DNA from: JAHEDH01 sp963745865
Lineage (GTDB): Bacteria; Actinomycetota; Acidimicrobiia; Spongiisociales; ZC4RG35
NCBI GenBank assembly: GCA_963745865.1
Contig: CAVUYZ010000003.1
Span: forward strand, 681,933 to 745,932
DNA length: 64,000 bases
Direction: 5' to 3'
The notes under the pieces were generated by a model. It did no database searches and was not told the origin of the DNA. It saw nothing but the letters and a program-made list of their open reading frames with translations. Positions 40,547-50,953 of the stretch are shown in pieces (the first letter of the stretch is position 1; each line of letters opens with the position of its first letter). The position numbers were made by a program, and so were the translations under genes.

Positions 40547-41435
40547 TCAGATCTTGAGCGTGATCGCTCTCGCGGAGGACGCCGGCTTCGAATGGCCCAT
40601 GTCCGATCGGGTCGCCATCGACCTCGACCGGCCAGCGCAACTCGGGCGTGAATCCGAATGTGGCCATGCTCCTGCGCCGAACTCCCGGGTGGCTGAGATG
40701 GAGGCCTTTGACGAGCCGTGGCAGCAGCCGGGGAATGGCCAGCTTGGGAACGTCGATCAACTGCGTGTCGAGCTCGCCGTCGACGAGGAGGGCCTTGGGT
40801 GCGACGTTCCAGCCGCCGCCGAAGAACTGGCCGTTGGCGGCAATGAAGAGCAACGCCCGCTGGCGATGGGTGCGCTGCTCGGTCCGCAGCTCGACCTCGC
40901 ACGCATCGAACCCGGGAGCGGCCAGGGCGACGGCGACTCCGTACCTGCTGGAGCCAAGTCGTCGCGGCAAGCGCTCCGCCGCCTGCACGACGGCCGCCGC
41001 CAGGCCGGTGTTGGCGACGTTGACGAAATGCCGGATCCCCCACTCGCCCTCGAGACGCCCGACATCGATGCGATAGGTGCTCGGCGTGGCGAGGTGGCGG
41101 GCTGCTTCTTCGAGCGACTGGGGGATGCCGAATGTCCGAATCAGATCGCACCCACTTCCCGCCGGAAGCACCCCGATCGTGGCGTCTGCTGCACGGCCCG
41201 CCGTCACCAGCGCATCGACGGCGGTGCTGATCGTGCCGTCGCCGCCGACGACGGCGATCCGTCTGCCCCGGCGAGCCGCATCGATGACCTGGTCACGGAA
41301 TCCGTCGACCGAATCAGGCGTCTCGACATCGCACGCCACGCCATGCCGGGCGAGGGCATCGATGACCCGCTGAGCCTCGACCGGCTTCGGTCCGGCTCTC
41401 CGGTTGAGCACGACGATCCAGCCGTCTGAGCTCAT
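40547..41435 (-). CDS. Diacylglycerol-kinase-family lipid kinase, frameshift near 3' end
   Basis: About 295 residues with the DAGK catalytic loop AVVGGDGTISTAVDALV, VLPAGSGCDLIRTFGIP and the C-terminal VEVDGDPIGHGPFEAGVL. One extra base near 40570 hides the natural ending (AITLKI then TGA at 40547-40549); uncorrected, the frame reads on towards the DUF4193 gene. The ATG overlaps the helY stop (ATGA). Likely phosphorylates a lipid (diacylglycerol or a related glycolipid) at the membrane. Confidence 0.9.
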
Positions 41436-43970
41436 GCCGCCCCCTGGGCTCGAACCACTCCCCGGTCGATCAGCTTGAGCCCCGTCGATGCGTCGTCGGA
41501 GAGCTCGGTGAAGGTGTCGCGCAGCTGCTGGGTCAGGTCGACGAGTTGGCGGGAGACTCTCACGAAGTCGCCCGGGGCCATCGCGATGTCTGACAGGTCG
41601 TCGAGATCGGTGTCGTTCGCCCACTCCCAGGCAGCCCGGGCGAAGCCCCCGTCGGGTCGACGCGATTGGACGAGTCGCCGGTGCTTCTCCTCTCCGATCA
41701 GTTCCTCCCAGACCTCGAGGACCGATTCGAACCGCTCCTCCACCCGCTCGGTTGGCCACACCGGATCACCGGGAGCATCGGTCCTCGGCTCATAGACGAA
41801 ACACGACGCCAGCGCGATCAGCTCGTCTGGTTCGAGCGACCAGAAGAGTCCGCGCTCGACGCATTCGGTCAGGAGCAGATCGAGTTCGTTGTACACGAAG
41901 CGGAGTCGGTCTCCTCTCGGTGTGAGCGACCATCCGTCGAGATAGCCCCAGGTCTCGAGCAGTTCCTCGATCGAGCGGAAGTCGGCCACGAGCCCGAACC
42001 CGTCACTTCTCAGGCGCTTCTGGAGTTTCTGGATGCGCCGCTCGGTTCGACGCGCCTTGGCGAGCCATTTGAGATGCGCATCGACGTCTGCGCAGCGAGC
42101 CACCGGATGACTCGGCGTCTTCGCGGACGCCGTCTCGGGCACCGGGGGAAGATCGACATCCCGGTATTTGCGCAGCTGACGCAACAGGTTCTGCTGGAAC
42201 TTGCGATCGTTCGGGCGGAAGCTTCCCGGCAGCTCGATCCGCCCGACGGTGGAGGTGCCAGGGACGAGATCGCGTTCGCCGAGCGTCGAGGTTCGGCCCG
42301 AGGTGGACAGCACGAGAAATCTGGTGTTCTTGCCTTTGTTCAGATGCCGCAGCAGGAGATATCTGCCTTGGCGCGCGCCGCCGGGTATGGCGATCACATC
42401 ACCGGGGTGGGTCCTGGTGTCGGGCGTCCTGGAATCGGATCGACGAGCCGCTTCGAGCTCGGCGTATTCGACGATGTCGCCGAGATGGCACTCCGCCCTG
42501 ACTCGCTCATCGACGAGTTTGTCCTCGAGATCCGCCAACCGTCTGGCGTCGCCGTTGTCTTGATCGTCCCGCTGGTACTGCGCAAACGACGCATTCAGCA
42601 GCTCTTCGGCGCGTTCCTGCTCGTAGTTGGCCACCAGGTTCGCCGCCATGTTGTAGGTCGGTCGGAAACTCGACGTCAGCGGATGGCTGCCCGCCTCTGC
42701 GATCTGGGTGACCTGCTGGAAACTGACATACCGGGAGTGCAGCACCACGCCGAAGCCGTGGTCGTCGATGCCACGGCGACCGGCCCTGCCCGTCAGTTGG
42801 GTGTAGTCGCCGGGCTCGAGCAGGGAATGGCCCTCGCCGTCGAACTTCGAGAGGTTCTCGAGGACGACGGTGCGCGCCGGCATGTTGATCCCGAGGGCGA
42901 GGGTCTCGGTGGCGAAGATCACTTTGAGCATTCCTGCCGCGAACAGCTCTTCGACCGTCTCCTTGAATGCCGGCACCATGCCGGCATGGTGTGCGGCGAC
43001 ACCGGCTTCGAGACCGCTCACCCAGCGCCCGTACTCGAGTGCAGCCAGATCCCCGTCGGAGAGATGGGCGGTCCGTTGCTCGGCGATCGCTCTGACCCGG
43101 TCCCGCGTTCCCGAATCGATCAACCTCACACCCGACTCGACCATCGACAGGCGCGGCAGCACTGCATCCGGCTCGGGAGAAGATGAAGAAGATTGCCGGA
43201 AGCATGTCGTTGTCGGCCAGGTGCTCGACAGTCTCGATTCGACGAGGGCTCGCAAACCGGCTACGCCTGCCCCGGTCGGTCCCGAGCAGGCGCTCGATCT
43301 TGGGATTGGTGCGGCTGCGGCCGTCCTTGGTGGTGAACATCGGGAACATGCGGACCGAGCCGTTTCCCATCCGATCGGCGATGAGATACATCGACTCGAG
43401 GGGAACCGGTCGCTCCCAGGTCTGGACGAGCTGGGTGGAGCCGCGACGCTCCGAGATCCAGCCGGAGAACTCTCGGGCATTGGCGACCGTTGCCGAGAGG
43501 CACACGAACTGGATGTGACGTGGTGCATGAATGATGACCTCTTCCCACACCGCGCCGCGGAACCGGTCCTGGAGATAGTGCACTTCGTCGAGGATCACGA
43601 AGCCGACATCGGCCAGCGCATCGGCGTCTGCGTAGATCATGTTGCGGAGGACCTCGGTGGTCATGACGATCACCGGTGCTCCCCCGTTGATCACGTTGTC
43701 TCCGGTGAGGAGCCCGACCCGGTCGGATCCGTGCTCATCGATGAGGTCACCGAACTTCTGGTTCGACAGCGCCTTGATCGGCGTGGTGTAGAAGATCCGC
43801 TTCCCGCGCTCCAGCGCGAGGTGGACGGCGGCCTCGGCGATCAGCGTCTTGCCGGCGCCCGTCGGAGCGGTGACCACGACGTTGCGACCCCGCTCGATCG
43901 CCTCACTCGCCTCCCATTGGAATGGGTCGGGGTCGTAGGGCTTGGCGCGCAGGTAGGCCTCGACCGTCAT
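41432..43970 (-). CDS. helY: Ski2-like DEAD/DEVH-box RNA helicase, frameshifted
   Basis: About 845 residues. Motif I TAPTGAGKTLIAEA, Ia TTPIKALSNQK, II VILDEVHYLQD (DEVH), III LSATVANA, then after a frame change near 43180 AAHHAGMVPAFKE, IV-V ATETLALGINMPA and VI QLTGRAGRRGIDD. The C-terminal winged-helix and DSHCT domain (residues about 680-840) identifies HelY/Mtr4 type. Upstream of tatC on the opposite side from pafBC, as Rv2092c is. Confidence 0.93.
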
Positions 43971-43986
43971 CGGAGCGGTGCGACCC

Positions 43987-44709
43987 TCACTTGCGCAGTG
44001 TCAAACGGACCAGCCAGTACGTCATCTCGTAGAAGATGTAGAGCGGCGCCGAGAGGAGGCCCAGAGTGAGCGCATCGCCCGACGGGGTGATCGCGGCTGC
44101 GACGATCACGATGATCAGGATCGCCCACCGGCGGCCGCGGGCGAGTTGTTCCGAGTTGACGAGCCCGGCGGCGGCCGCGGCGAACAGGAACACCGGGTAC
44201 AGGAACGACGCCCCGAACGCGAGCAGGTATCTGACCGCGAACGAGAGGTAGTCGAGGAGCCGGAGGTCGGTCTTGACGTCGTCGAAGATCCCGAGCAGGA
44301 ACTCGAGCCCCCTGGGCATCGTCCAGTACCCGAACCCGATCCCGAGCACGAACAGCGTGACACACGCACCGATGATCGGGATCGACCATCTGCGCTCGAC
44401 CGACGTGAGCGCCGGGTTGATGAACGCCCAGATCTGATACAGGACGACGGGGCTGGCGATGACGATCCCACCGAAGAGCGCCACCCGCATCAGGACCGAG
44501 AACTGCTCGGTTGGCCCGAACTGGGCCAATTCGCAGGTCGGACAGACGTCCTTGTAGGGAGCCTCGAGAAGCAGGCGCAGCCAATCGGCGAAGATCAGGG
44601 CCACCAGCGAACCGACCACGATCGCCCCGGCGATCTTGACGATCCGCCACCGGAACTCTTCGAGGTGCGCGAGGATCGGTTGACGGTCTTCCGATACGAC
44701 TTCGGTCAT
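43987..44709 (-). CDS. tatC: Twin-arginine translocase subunit TatC
   Basis: 240 residues, six predicted membrane helices. Begins with the conserved cytoplasmic LAHLEEFRWRIVK, followed by EQFSVLMRVALFGGIVIASPVVLYQIWAFINPALTSVERR (family signature) and FGASFLYPVF. It recognises twin-arginine signal peptides. The start overlaps the tatB stop; 16 bases separate it from helY. Confidence 0.95.
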   Translation of the reverse strand: MTEVVSEDRQPILAHLEEFRWRIVKIAGAIVVGSLVALIFADWLRLLLEAPYKDVCPTCELAQFGPTEQFSVLMRVALFGGIVIASPVVLYQIWAFINPALTSVERRWSIPIIGACVTLFVLGIGFGYWTMPRGLEFLLGIFDDVKTDLRLLDYLSFAVRYLLAFGASFLYPVFLFAAAAAGLVNSEQLARGRRWAILIIVIVAAAITPSGDALTLGLLSAPLYIFYEMTYWLVRLTLRK

Positions 44710-45086
44710 CCGGTCGCCTTGTCGGCGTCACTCTCGTCCGGACCGGTTCCGCCCTCGATGGCTTCCAAATCCTTCATGGCGTCCTCTGGCGTCGGACCGG
44801 AGACGGGCTTGGGGCCGACCCAGCGGCCGGCGTCCGTCGCTTCCCGGGCGTCGCGGGTGGTGTCTTCGGCGGCCTTCTTCAGATCTCTGATCGGCGAGCG
44901 GATCTCATCGGCGAGTCCTTTGACGTCACCCAGCTCGGATTCGAGGCCAGAGCGGAGGTCGGAAGCCGCATTGCGCAACTCCGCGGTCCACCGACCCAGC
45001 TTCCGTGCCACGACGGGTAGCCGCTCGGGTCCGAGCACGACGAGCGCCACCAGGAGGATGACGAATATCTCTGATCCCTGAAACAC
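44706..45086 (-). CDS. tatB: TatA/TatB-family translocase subunit
   Basis: 126 residues from GTG 45086. A short N-terminus (VFQGSEIFVILLVALVVLGPERLP) with one membrane helix and the Gly-Pro hinge, then an amphipathic helix (ARKLGRWTAELRNAASDLRSG) and a charged tail. The Glu before the helix plus the long tail suit TatB more than TatA; no second TatA is in the window, so a dual TatA role is possible. Confidence 0.85.
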   Translation of the reverse strand: MFQGSEIFVILLVALVVLGPERLPVVARKLGRWTAELRNAASDLRSGLESELGDVKGLADEIRSPIRDLKKAAEDTTRDAREATDAGRWVGPKPVSGPTPEDAMKDLEAIEGGTGPDESDADKATG

Positions 45087-45330
45087 GAGTCCATCGTACC
45101 TCTCTGCAGACTCATCTACCGAGATCAGGATCACAGACGGGATCCACCCGCCGGATGGGAGCGACGATGGACATGCGTGAAGGGCGGCGGAGCCGAGGTT
45201 GCCGGTCGTGACGTGGTCGGCTGGTCGGGACGCGGAGCGGCCCCGGCGGAGAGGAAGCGGGCGGGAACTCCTAGTTTTCCCGGGCTTCGTCCCGGCGGGG
45301 CCGGTCGCAGCGGTGAAGAGTCGGTTGGGC

Positions 45331-45621
45331 TCAGTTGGTGAGGAGCCGGAACGGATCCGTTTCGGAGTCGAGAGCGGACACGAATGCGCCGATCTCGTCT
45401 TCGGTGATGGGGTCGGTGCGGACGATCTGATACACCACTCCGGTTGCGAGCAGCACGCTCACGACCCGGGGGTTGGCCGGCCGACGCTCGAGGCCCGCGC
45501 ATTCGGGGCAGGTGAACCGGTAGGTTCCTTCTTCTTCTGAGGGGTCGAGCTCGAGGACCAGGTCGATCGGCTTGAGCTCAACGTCTCCGCATCTACTGCA
45601 TGTTGTCTTGATGGTTGTCAT
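45331..45621 (-). CDS. Small zinc-ribbon-like protein
   Basis: 96 residues from ATG 45621, which follows a GGAGTCACC ribosome site. Two CxxC pairs (TTCSRCGDVELK and FTCPECAG) suggest one zinc site, followed by a helical tail with VSVLLATGVVYQIVRTD. No known family. It lies between tatB and pafBC in the same direction; the ~180-base region upstream contains 12-bp tandem repeats and may hold its promoter. Confidence 0.7.
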   Translation of the reverse strand: MTTIKTTCSRCGDVELKPIDLVLELDPSEEEGTYRFTCPECAGLERRPANPRVVSVLLATGVVYQIVRTDPITEDEIGAFVSALDSETDPFRLLTN

Positions 45622-45704
45622 GGTGACTCCGACTTCTCGCCGCTTGTAATAGAGATCGTCCACCAGGCGAGAATCCTGAGCACTTTTTCGCTTCGGAGAC
45701 GCGA

Positions 45705-45731
45705 ATAGTCACTCGCATAGTCACTGAATAG
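45705..45731. repeat. Tandem 12-bp repeats upstream of the zinc-ribbon gene
   Basis: ATAGTCACT at 45705-45713 and 45717-45725, then ATAG at 45728, spaced 12 bp apart. Direct repeats at nearly one helical turn upstream of a gene look like a regulator binding site. They lie 84-104 bases upstream of the ATG. Confidence 0.5.
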
Positions 45732-45802
45732 ACACACCACCATTGACTCCGATGGAAGACCCCAGCCGAGATCTGGGCTTGGTGCCGGGCACAGCCGACC
45801 GA

Positions 45803-47652
45803 TCAGGCTTCGTAGACCGCCAGCATGTTCTCCCGCAGCTCGGCGAGCGATGCGGCGACCTCGTCGCCCGAGACGAGCGTGGCGGTTGGCCCGAGGCGAA
45901 GCATCAGCCGGCCTGCCACGGCGGGGTCATACGCCGAGAAGCGGACTCTGCGACGGTCGGGATGGTCCTCGACGACTTCGACCGGGTAGTAGTCGGACAC
46001 CCAGAAAGCGGCGGGAGTGAGGTCGATCAGGGCTGTCGCATCTTCCTCGGACGGCGTGTAGCGCACCTCGGGCTCGGGAGGGTCGACAGGTGGATCGAAC
46101 CGATCTTCGGTCAGCTCGACCGCCTGGATCCGGTCGAGGCGGAAGACCCGTTCGCCGTCCGCCGATCTGCAGTATCCGGACACGTACCAGTTCCCGAGCG
46201 ACGTGAACACGGTCCACGGCTCCACCATGCGACGGGTGGTGTCGTTGCGGCTCAGCGTGGTGTAGGTCAGGTCGACCACGATGCCCTTCATTGCGGCTTC
46301 CCGGAGTTGTTCGGCGAACTCGGGTTCAGTGGCGATATCGACGGTGAGGATGTCATGGCCATCCGGCATGAGGGCTCGTCCCAGCTTGTCGACCGCCGAT
46401 GCCAGCGCCTCACTCCCCTGCCCGGTCGCCATCACCGTCATTCCCGAGGCGAGCAGGGCGAGACCTTCGGTCGCTGACAGCCGGGGCGCGTTTGCGAAGT
46501 AGTCGGCCGTGTCGACGATCACCTGGTCGTCGTCGATGTAGGCAACCATCAGATCACCGGGGCCGTATCCGGGCAGCCCGCACACGAACACGAGATCGAG
46601 ATCCTTGACGAGGTCCTTTCGGGTATACCCGAAGCGCTCGCAGACGTCGTCGACCGTCGCTCCAGGATTGGCGATGACCCACGGGATCATGGCGAGGATC
46701 CGGTTCAGGCGAATGGCGGTCCTGTCGCTCATGCCACGTCCCGTTATCCGCTCGATGACCCGATCACGGAGCGCCGGAGGCGACACGACCTCGGCCTGGT
46801 CACCGAATCCGAGCACCCATGACACGAATGCATCCGGGTTGCTGACGTCGATGGAGACGGTCATCGATCCGTCCTCGGCGACCGTCCGGGACCGGGGTTC
46901 GCGCCCGAGCCGGCGTTCCGCCCACCAGGAGATCTCAGCCGAGAAACGGACGGTGGCGATCTCGGGAGCGGCGTCGCCGATCTCCCACGGCTGCGTATCC
47001 AGCTCGGCTCGCATGTCGACGTCGTCGCGCCGTTCGAATCCCCCGGGTCGCCCAGTTCGAGATCCGAGATGCGGTCGACCCTGAACACCCGCACGTCATC
47101 GCCGACCACCGCCACGAGATACCAGTGACCCCGTCGGTGGCCGAGACCATGCGGATGGGCCGTGCGGGCCTTCCCGCTGTAGACGAAATCGACAGGGCGG
47201 CGTTCACCGGCCGCGGTGTACAGATCGGCCAGGACCTCGACACCCGCCCCGAGGTCTGCTCCGAACGGCTCGAGGCCGAGTTCGATCCGCGACCCTCCGA
47301 GCTTGAGGATGGCATCGGCGCCCGACGGCTGGCCGCCGATCCGTACCACCTGTGCGGCGAACCACAGCGCCGTGCGTTCTTCGTCGGTGAGATCGGTTTC
47401 GGGAAGGCGGTAGGAGTCCGGATCGATCACGTAGCCGTGCTCGAGTTCCATGACGCCGGTGGATCTCGTCTCGAGCGGGATCCCCAGCTTCCGCAGCAGT
47501 TCCTTGTCTCGAGAGAACATCCGCTGGAACGCCACGTCGTTCTCCTGGTCGTACCCGGCGACGGTGTGACGGATGTCGTCGGCGGTCACCGGGCGCGGCG
47601 ACGTCAGGAGGTATGCCAAGAGATTCAGTATCCGCTCGAGAACGTTCCGCAC
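45803..47652 (-). CDS. pafBC: PafBC, WYL-domain DNA-damage-response activator (fused PafB-PafC), frameshifted
   Basis: Two tandem HTH-WYL-WCX units. PafB half: VLERILNLLAYLLTSPRPVTADDIR (HTH) and the WYL core RGHWYLVAVVGDDVRVFRVDRI; PafC half: TAIRLNRILAMIPWVIANPGATVDDV and WYVSGYCRSADGERVFRLDRI. They activate mycobacterial RecA-independent DNA-damage genes. No stop separates the halves at 46732, where PafC would start (MSDRTAIRL), so they read as a fusion, as known in Arthrobacter; a missed stop by indel remains possible. A frame change near 47035 lies in the PafB half. GTG start at 47652. Confidence 0.88.
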
Positions 47653-47711
47653 CCCCCGAAGGTACGTGCCCGGCGCCTCTGTGTGAAGGACCGTGAGCGG
47701 GTGGGCGCTGG

Positions 47712-47756
47712 CGCCTGCGTGGAGCGTGCGCATCGCTTGCTCGCGCCACGCAGGCG
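47712..47756. other. 11-bp inverted repeat between pafA and pafBC
   Basis: CGCCTGCGTGG at 47712-47722 and CCACGCAGGCG at 47746-47756 with a 23-base loop that can pair further (GAGC with GCTC). It lies 12 bases downstream of the pafA stop. No T-tract follows. It could be an attenuating terminator or an mRNA stability hairpin separating proteasome genes from pafBC. Confidence 0.55.
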
Positions 47757-47767
47757 GCGACAGCCGC

Positions 47768-49125
47768 CTACAGGGAGTCGATGAGCTTTTCGACGCGATC
47801 GTCGAATGCTTTGAACGGGTCCTTGCAGAGCACGGTGCGCTGGGCCTGGTCGTTGAGCTTGAGGTGGACCCAGTCGACGGTGAAGTCCCGACGCTTGGCC
47901 TTGGCCGCTTTGATGAACGAACCCCGGAGCCGGGCTCGGGTGGTCTGGGGAGGCTCGATCGACCGCCCGTGAGATACGCTCGTCGCTCACGATTCGATCG
48001 ACCAACCCCCGCTTGGCCATCAGGTAGTAGATCCCACGGTCCCGATTGACGTCGTGATAGGAGAGATCGAGCATCCCCATCCTCGGATCGGAGAGCGGGA
48101 GATCGCGACGCCGGGAGTAGTCGTCGAGCATCTTGTACTTGATCACCCAATCGACCTCTCGATCGAGGGTCATCGGGTCCTTCTCGAGTCCGGTGAGGAG
48201 GTGCTCCCAGCGGTCGATCGCCCCCTGGATCTCGGTGGGGAACCCCGGGCTTCTGGCGAAGCGCATGGCCCGGTCGAGATACTCCCATTGGATGTCGAGC
48301 GCCGACAGTTCGCGTCCGTTCGCCAGGCGAACCTTCTTGCGGCAGGTGGGATCGTGGGCGATCTCGCGGATCGCCCTGATCGGGTTCTCCAGCGTGAGGT
48401 CCCGGAAGACCACATCATGTTCGATCATCTGCAGGAGTGCGGTGACGGTCCCGACTTTGACGTAGGTCGCGTACTCGCTCATGTTCGAGTCGCCGGCGAT
48501 GATGTGGAGCCGGCGGTACTTCTCGGCGTCGGCATGTGGCTCGTCTCGGGTGTTGATGATGGGACGTGAGCGTGTCGTCGCCGACGACACGCCCTTCCCA
48601 GATGTGCTCGGCCCGCTGGGCCATCGAATACGTGGTGCCGCGGGGGGTCTGCAGCAGCTTGCCGGCCCCGAGGAAGATCTGGCGGGTCACGAGAAACGGA
48701 ATCAGGACGTCGACGGTCCGGTGGAAGTCCTTGTTCCTCGACACCAGGTAGTTCTCGTGGCAGCCGTAACTGTTGCCGGCGGAGTCGGTGTTGTTCTTGA
48801 ACAGGTAGATCTCGCCGCGGATCCCCTCATCGATCAGACGTTGCTCAGCGGATGCGACCAGTGATTCCAGGATCCGCTCGCCTGCCTTGTCGTGGGCGAC
48901 GACATCTTCGAGTTTGTCGCATTCGGGTGTGGCGTACTCGGGATGGCTGCCGACGTCGAGATACAGCCTGGCCCCGTTCTCGAGGAAGACGTTGGACGAC
49001 CTCCCCCAGCTGACCACCCGACGGAACAGATATCTGGCGACCTCGTCAGGGCTGAGTCGACGCTGACCGCGCAACGTGCACGTCACGCCGTATTCGTTCT
49101 CGATCCCGAATATCCGTCGATCCAT
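47768..49125 (-). CDS. pafA: Pup ligase PafA, frameshifted
   Basis: Glutamine-synthetase-like ligase that attaches Pup to lysines. N-terminal RRIFGIENEYGVTC (Glu in the metal/ATP site) distinguishes it from Dop, followed by FLENGARLYLDVGSHPEYATPEC, KNNTDSAGNSYGCHENYLV and RPIINTRDEPHADAEKYRRLH. Frame changes near 48580 and 47970 interrupt it; the C-terminus FIKAAKAKRRDFTVDWVHLK continues to TAG at 47770. About 452 residues, as expected. It follows prcA by 39 bases. Confidence 0.95.
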
Positions 49126-49164
49126 CGTCGATCAGCCTATCGCTGATCCGATGCAGGGACAGGA

Positions 49165-49827
49165 CTACTCCGTGAACTCCTCGGGCTCGATGCGCCGGAA
49201 CGCCCGGCGGCCGTTTTCACGGTCGAGCACCGCGATCTCCCAGCCGTCAGGCTCACGATCCTCGGCCGATCGAAATGCCGATACGCCGAGTTCGAATGCG
49301 TCTCGCAATCCGAGGCCATCGCGGTAGCCCTCCCGGGCGGCCTCCTCGAGTGCGTCGCTCTTTCCGCCGATGGCGACGAGCTGGCGCTGGTCGAACAGGG
49401 TGCCGTCGTAGGTGATCTTGAACAGCCGGTTCTCGGCGGGGTCGACGCCGACCTCGCAGATCAGCATCTCCACCTCGAACGGCTTCGGCTCGTGGCTGAA
49501 GATCTGACCTAGCGTCTGGCTGAAGGCGGTGGCGAGACCCATGCCGGTGACATCGAGGCGGCTGTACATGTACCCGGTCACGTCGGCCTGGCGGATACCG
49601 GCCTTGCGGAGCGTCTCGTATTCGTTGTACTTGCCGACGCCGGCGAACGCGATCCGGTCGTACACCTCACTCAGCTTGTGCAGGGCCGTCGACGGGTTCT
49701 CGGCGAGCAGCAGGATCCCATCGACGTACTCGATGGCGACGATCGACCGCCCCCTGGCAATCCCCTTCCGCGCAAACTCGGCCTTGTCCCGAACCAACTG
49801 CTCCGGAGCCACATAAAACGGAGTCAT
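49165..49827 (-). CDS. prcA: Proteasome alpha subunit
   Basis: 220 residues from ATG 49827: MTPFYVAPEQLVRDKAEFARKGIARGRSIVA matches the conserved PrcA N-terminus that forms the gated pore. Later segments include ENPSTALHKLSEVYDRIAFAGVGKYNEYE and ICEVGVDP. A 67-codon open extension upstream runs through the palindromic intergenic region but has low-complexity residues and is not believed. C-terminal RRIEPEEFTE is acidic, as usual for PrcA. Confidence 0.96.
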   Translation of the reverse strand: MTPFYVAPEQLVRDKAEFARKGIARGRSIVAIEYVDGILLLAENPSTALHKLSEVYDRIAFAGVGKYNEYETLRKAGIRQADVTGYMYSRLDVTGMGLATAFSQTLGQIFSHEPKPFEVEMLICEVGVDPAENRLFKITYDGTLFDQRQLVAIGGKSDALEEAAREGYRDGLGLRDAFELGVSAFRSAEDREPDGWEIAVLDRENGRRAFRRIEPEEFTE

Positions 49828-49845
49828 GGTCTCCCTCCCACTGAG

Positions 49846-49995
49846 AGCCGAACGCCCCCCTGGCTTGCTGGCGCAAGCCCGTCCCCCCGCCGGGGGGACA
49901 AACGGTTCGTTCTTTGTCCCCCCTCGGGGCGACTCGTTGTTTGTCCCCCCTTGGGGGGACGGCGTTCGCCCTGCGAACGCAGGGGGGCTTGTTGA
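49846..49995. repeat. Cluster of five G/C palindromes between prcB and prcA
   Basis: Five hairpin-forming repeats in 120 bp: GGCTTGC/GCAAGCC at 49862-49879; three near-identical GTCCCCCC/GGGGGGAC palindromes at 49881-49899, 49916-49933 (one mismatch) and 49943-49960; GCGTTCGC/GCGAACGC at 49962-49980. The edges repeat GAACGC with a CCCCCT block on the left (49850-49861) and an inverted AGGGGG block on the right (49975-49986). prcB and prcA normally abut, so this is an insertion into the proteasome operon. Confidence 0.85.
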
Positions 49996-50005
49996 CGGAT
50001 CGACC

Positions 50006-50821
50006 TCATCGCACACCCCCGAGAGCACGCTCTGCCGCGCCCCTGATCACGTCGGTTTCGATATCGCGAATCCCGGCTGCGTCGATGGTGACGATGCTCG
50101 GGAGGATGTCGCGGACCAGGTCAGGTCCTCCGGTGGCGGTGTCCTCATCGGCTGCGGCAACGAGCGCTCCAACCGCGGAGTCGATAGCGCTCTGCTCGTC
50201 CCCATCGGGCTGGAAGGCCGATCGCAGGTACGACTTGGCGAGCCGAGAGCCGGACCCGGTGCTCCCGTAATCCTTCTCTTCGTACCGTCCCCCAACCACA
50301 TCGAAGCTGAACACCCGGCCGACCGACGACCGGAGATCGAACCCGGCGAACAGCGGTACGACCGCCAGCCCCTGGAACGCCATCGGCAGCTGGTTGCGGA
50401 CGAGTCGGGACAGAAAGGTCGCCTTGCCTTCGAGGGAGAGTCGGGTTCCTTCGATCTTCTCGTAATGCTCGAGTTCGGTCTGAAAGAGCCGCACCATCTC
50501 GATGGCGAGGCCGGCAGTTCCGGCGATGGCGACCGCCGAGAACATGTCGGTCGAGAAGACCTTCTGGATGTAGCGGTGCGCAACGAGATAACCCTCGGTC
50601 GCTTGCCGATCTCCCGCCATCACCACTCCCCCCTCATACCGCAACGCGAGCACCGTGGTGCCGTGGGGAGTTTCGAGCCGCGCTTCAGAGCCGGGGGGAA
50701 GATCGAACCTCGGGCCGTATCCGAGGGTCTCGATCAGCTCACTGAAGCTCGACCCAGGATGCGGCGCTCCCATCGGAAGCGCCGGCTGGGACCTGTTCGT
50801 CATGTCGGAAGATCTGGTCAT
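50006..50821 (-). CDS. prcB: Proteasome beta subunit
   Basis: N-terminal nucleophile hydrolase precursor of 271 residues. The propeptide ends at HG and the mature chain starts at Thr55 (TTVLALRYEGGVVMAGDRQAT); the catalytic Lys is in RYIQKVF and the Asp in AGDRQ. ELEHYEKIEG, GKATFLSRLVRNQL and the SGSRLAKSYL and ATGGPDLVRDI segments match mycobacterial PrcB. A second Met at 50803 is an alternative start. It leads the prcBA-pafA cluster and is transcribed divergently from the lipoprotein gene. Confidence 0.97.
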   Translation of the reverse strand: MTRSSDMTNRSQPALPMGAPHPGSSFSELIETLGYGPRFDLPPGSEARLETPHGTTVLALRYEGGVVMAGDRQATEGYLVAHRYIQKVFSTDMFSAVAIAGTAGLAIEMVRLFQTELEHYEKIEGTRLSLEGKATFLSRLVRNQLPMAFQGLAVVPLFAGFDLRSSVGRVFSFDVVGGRYEEKDYGSTGSGSRLAKSYLRSAFQPDGDEQSAIDSAVGALVAAADEDTATGGPDLVRDILPSIVTIDAAGIRDIETDVIRGAAERALGGVR

Positions 50822-50953
50822 CGACTAGCAAGCTTAGACCTGACGCTGCGACACGCCCCTCGGTCCGCTCTCATCGAACGAGCGTGATTCCCGGTGCACC
50901 CGGAGGGACCGGAGTTCGGGAACCGGCCCGAGAGGTCCGGCGTCGAACGCTGC

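Noticed and set aside
49828..50028. A 67-residue N-terminal extension of PrcA through the palindrome cluster
   Set aside because: The extension is low complexity, starts inside prcB, and the ATG at 49827 gives the exact conserved PrcA N-terminus.
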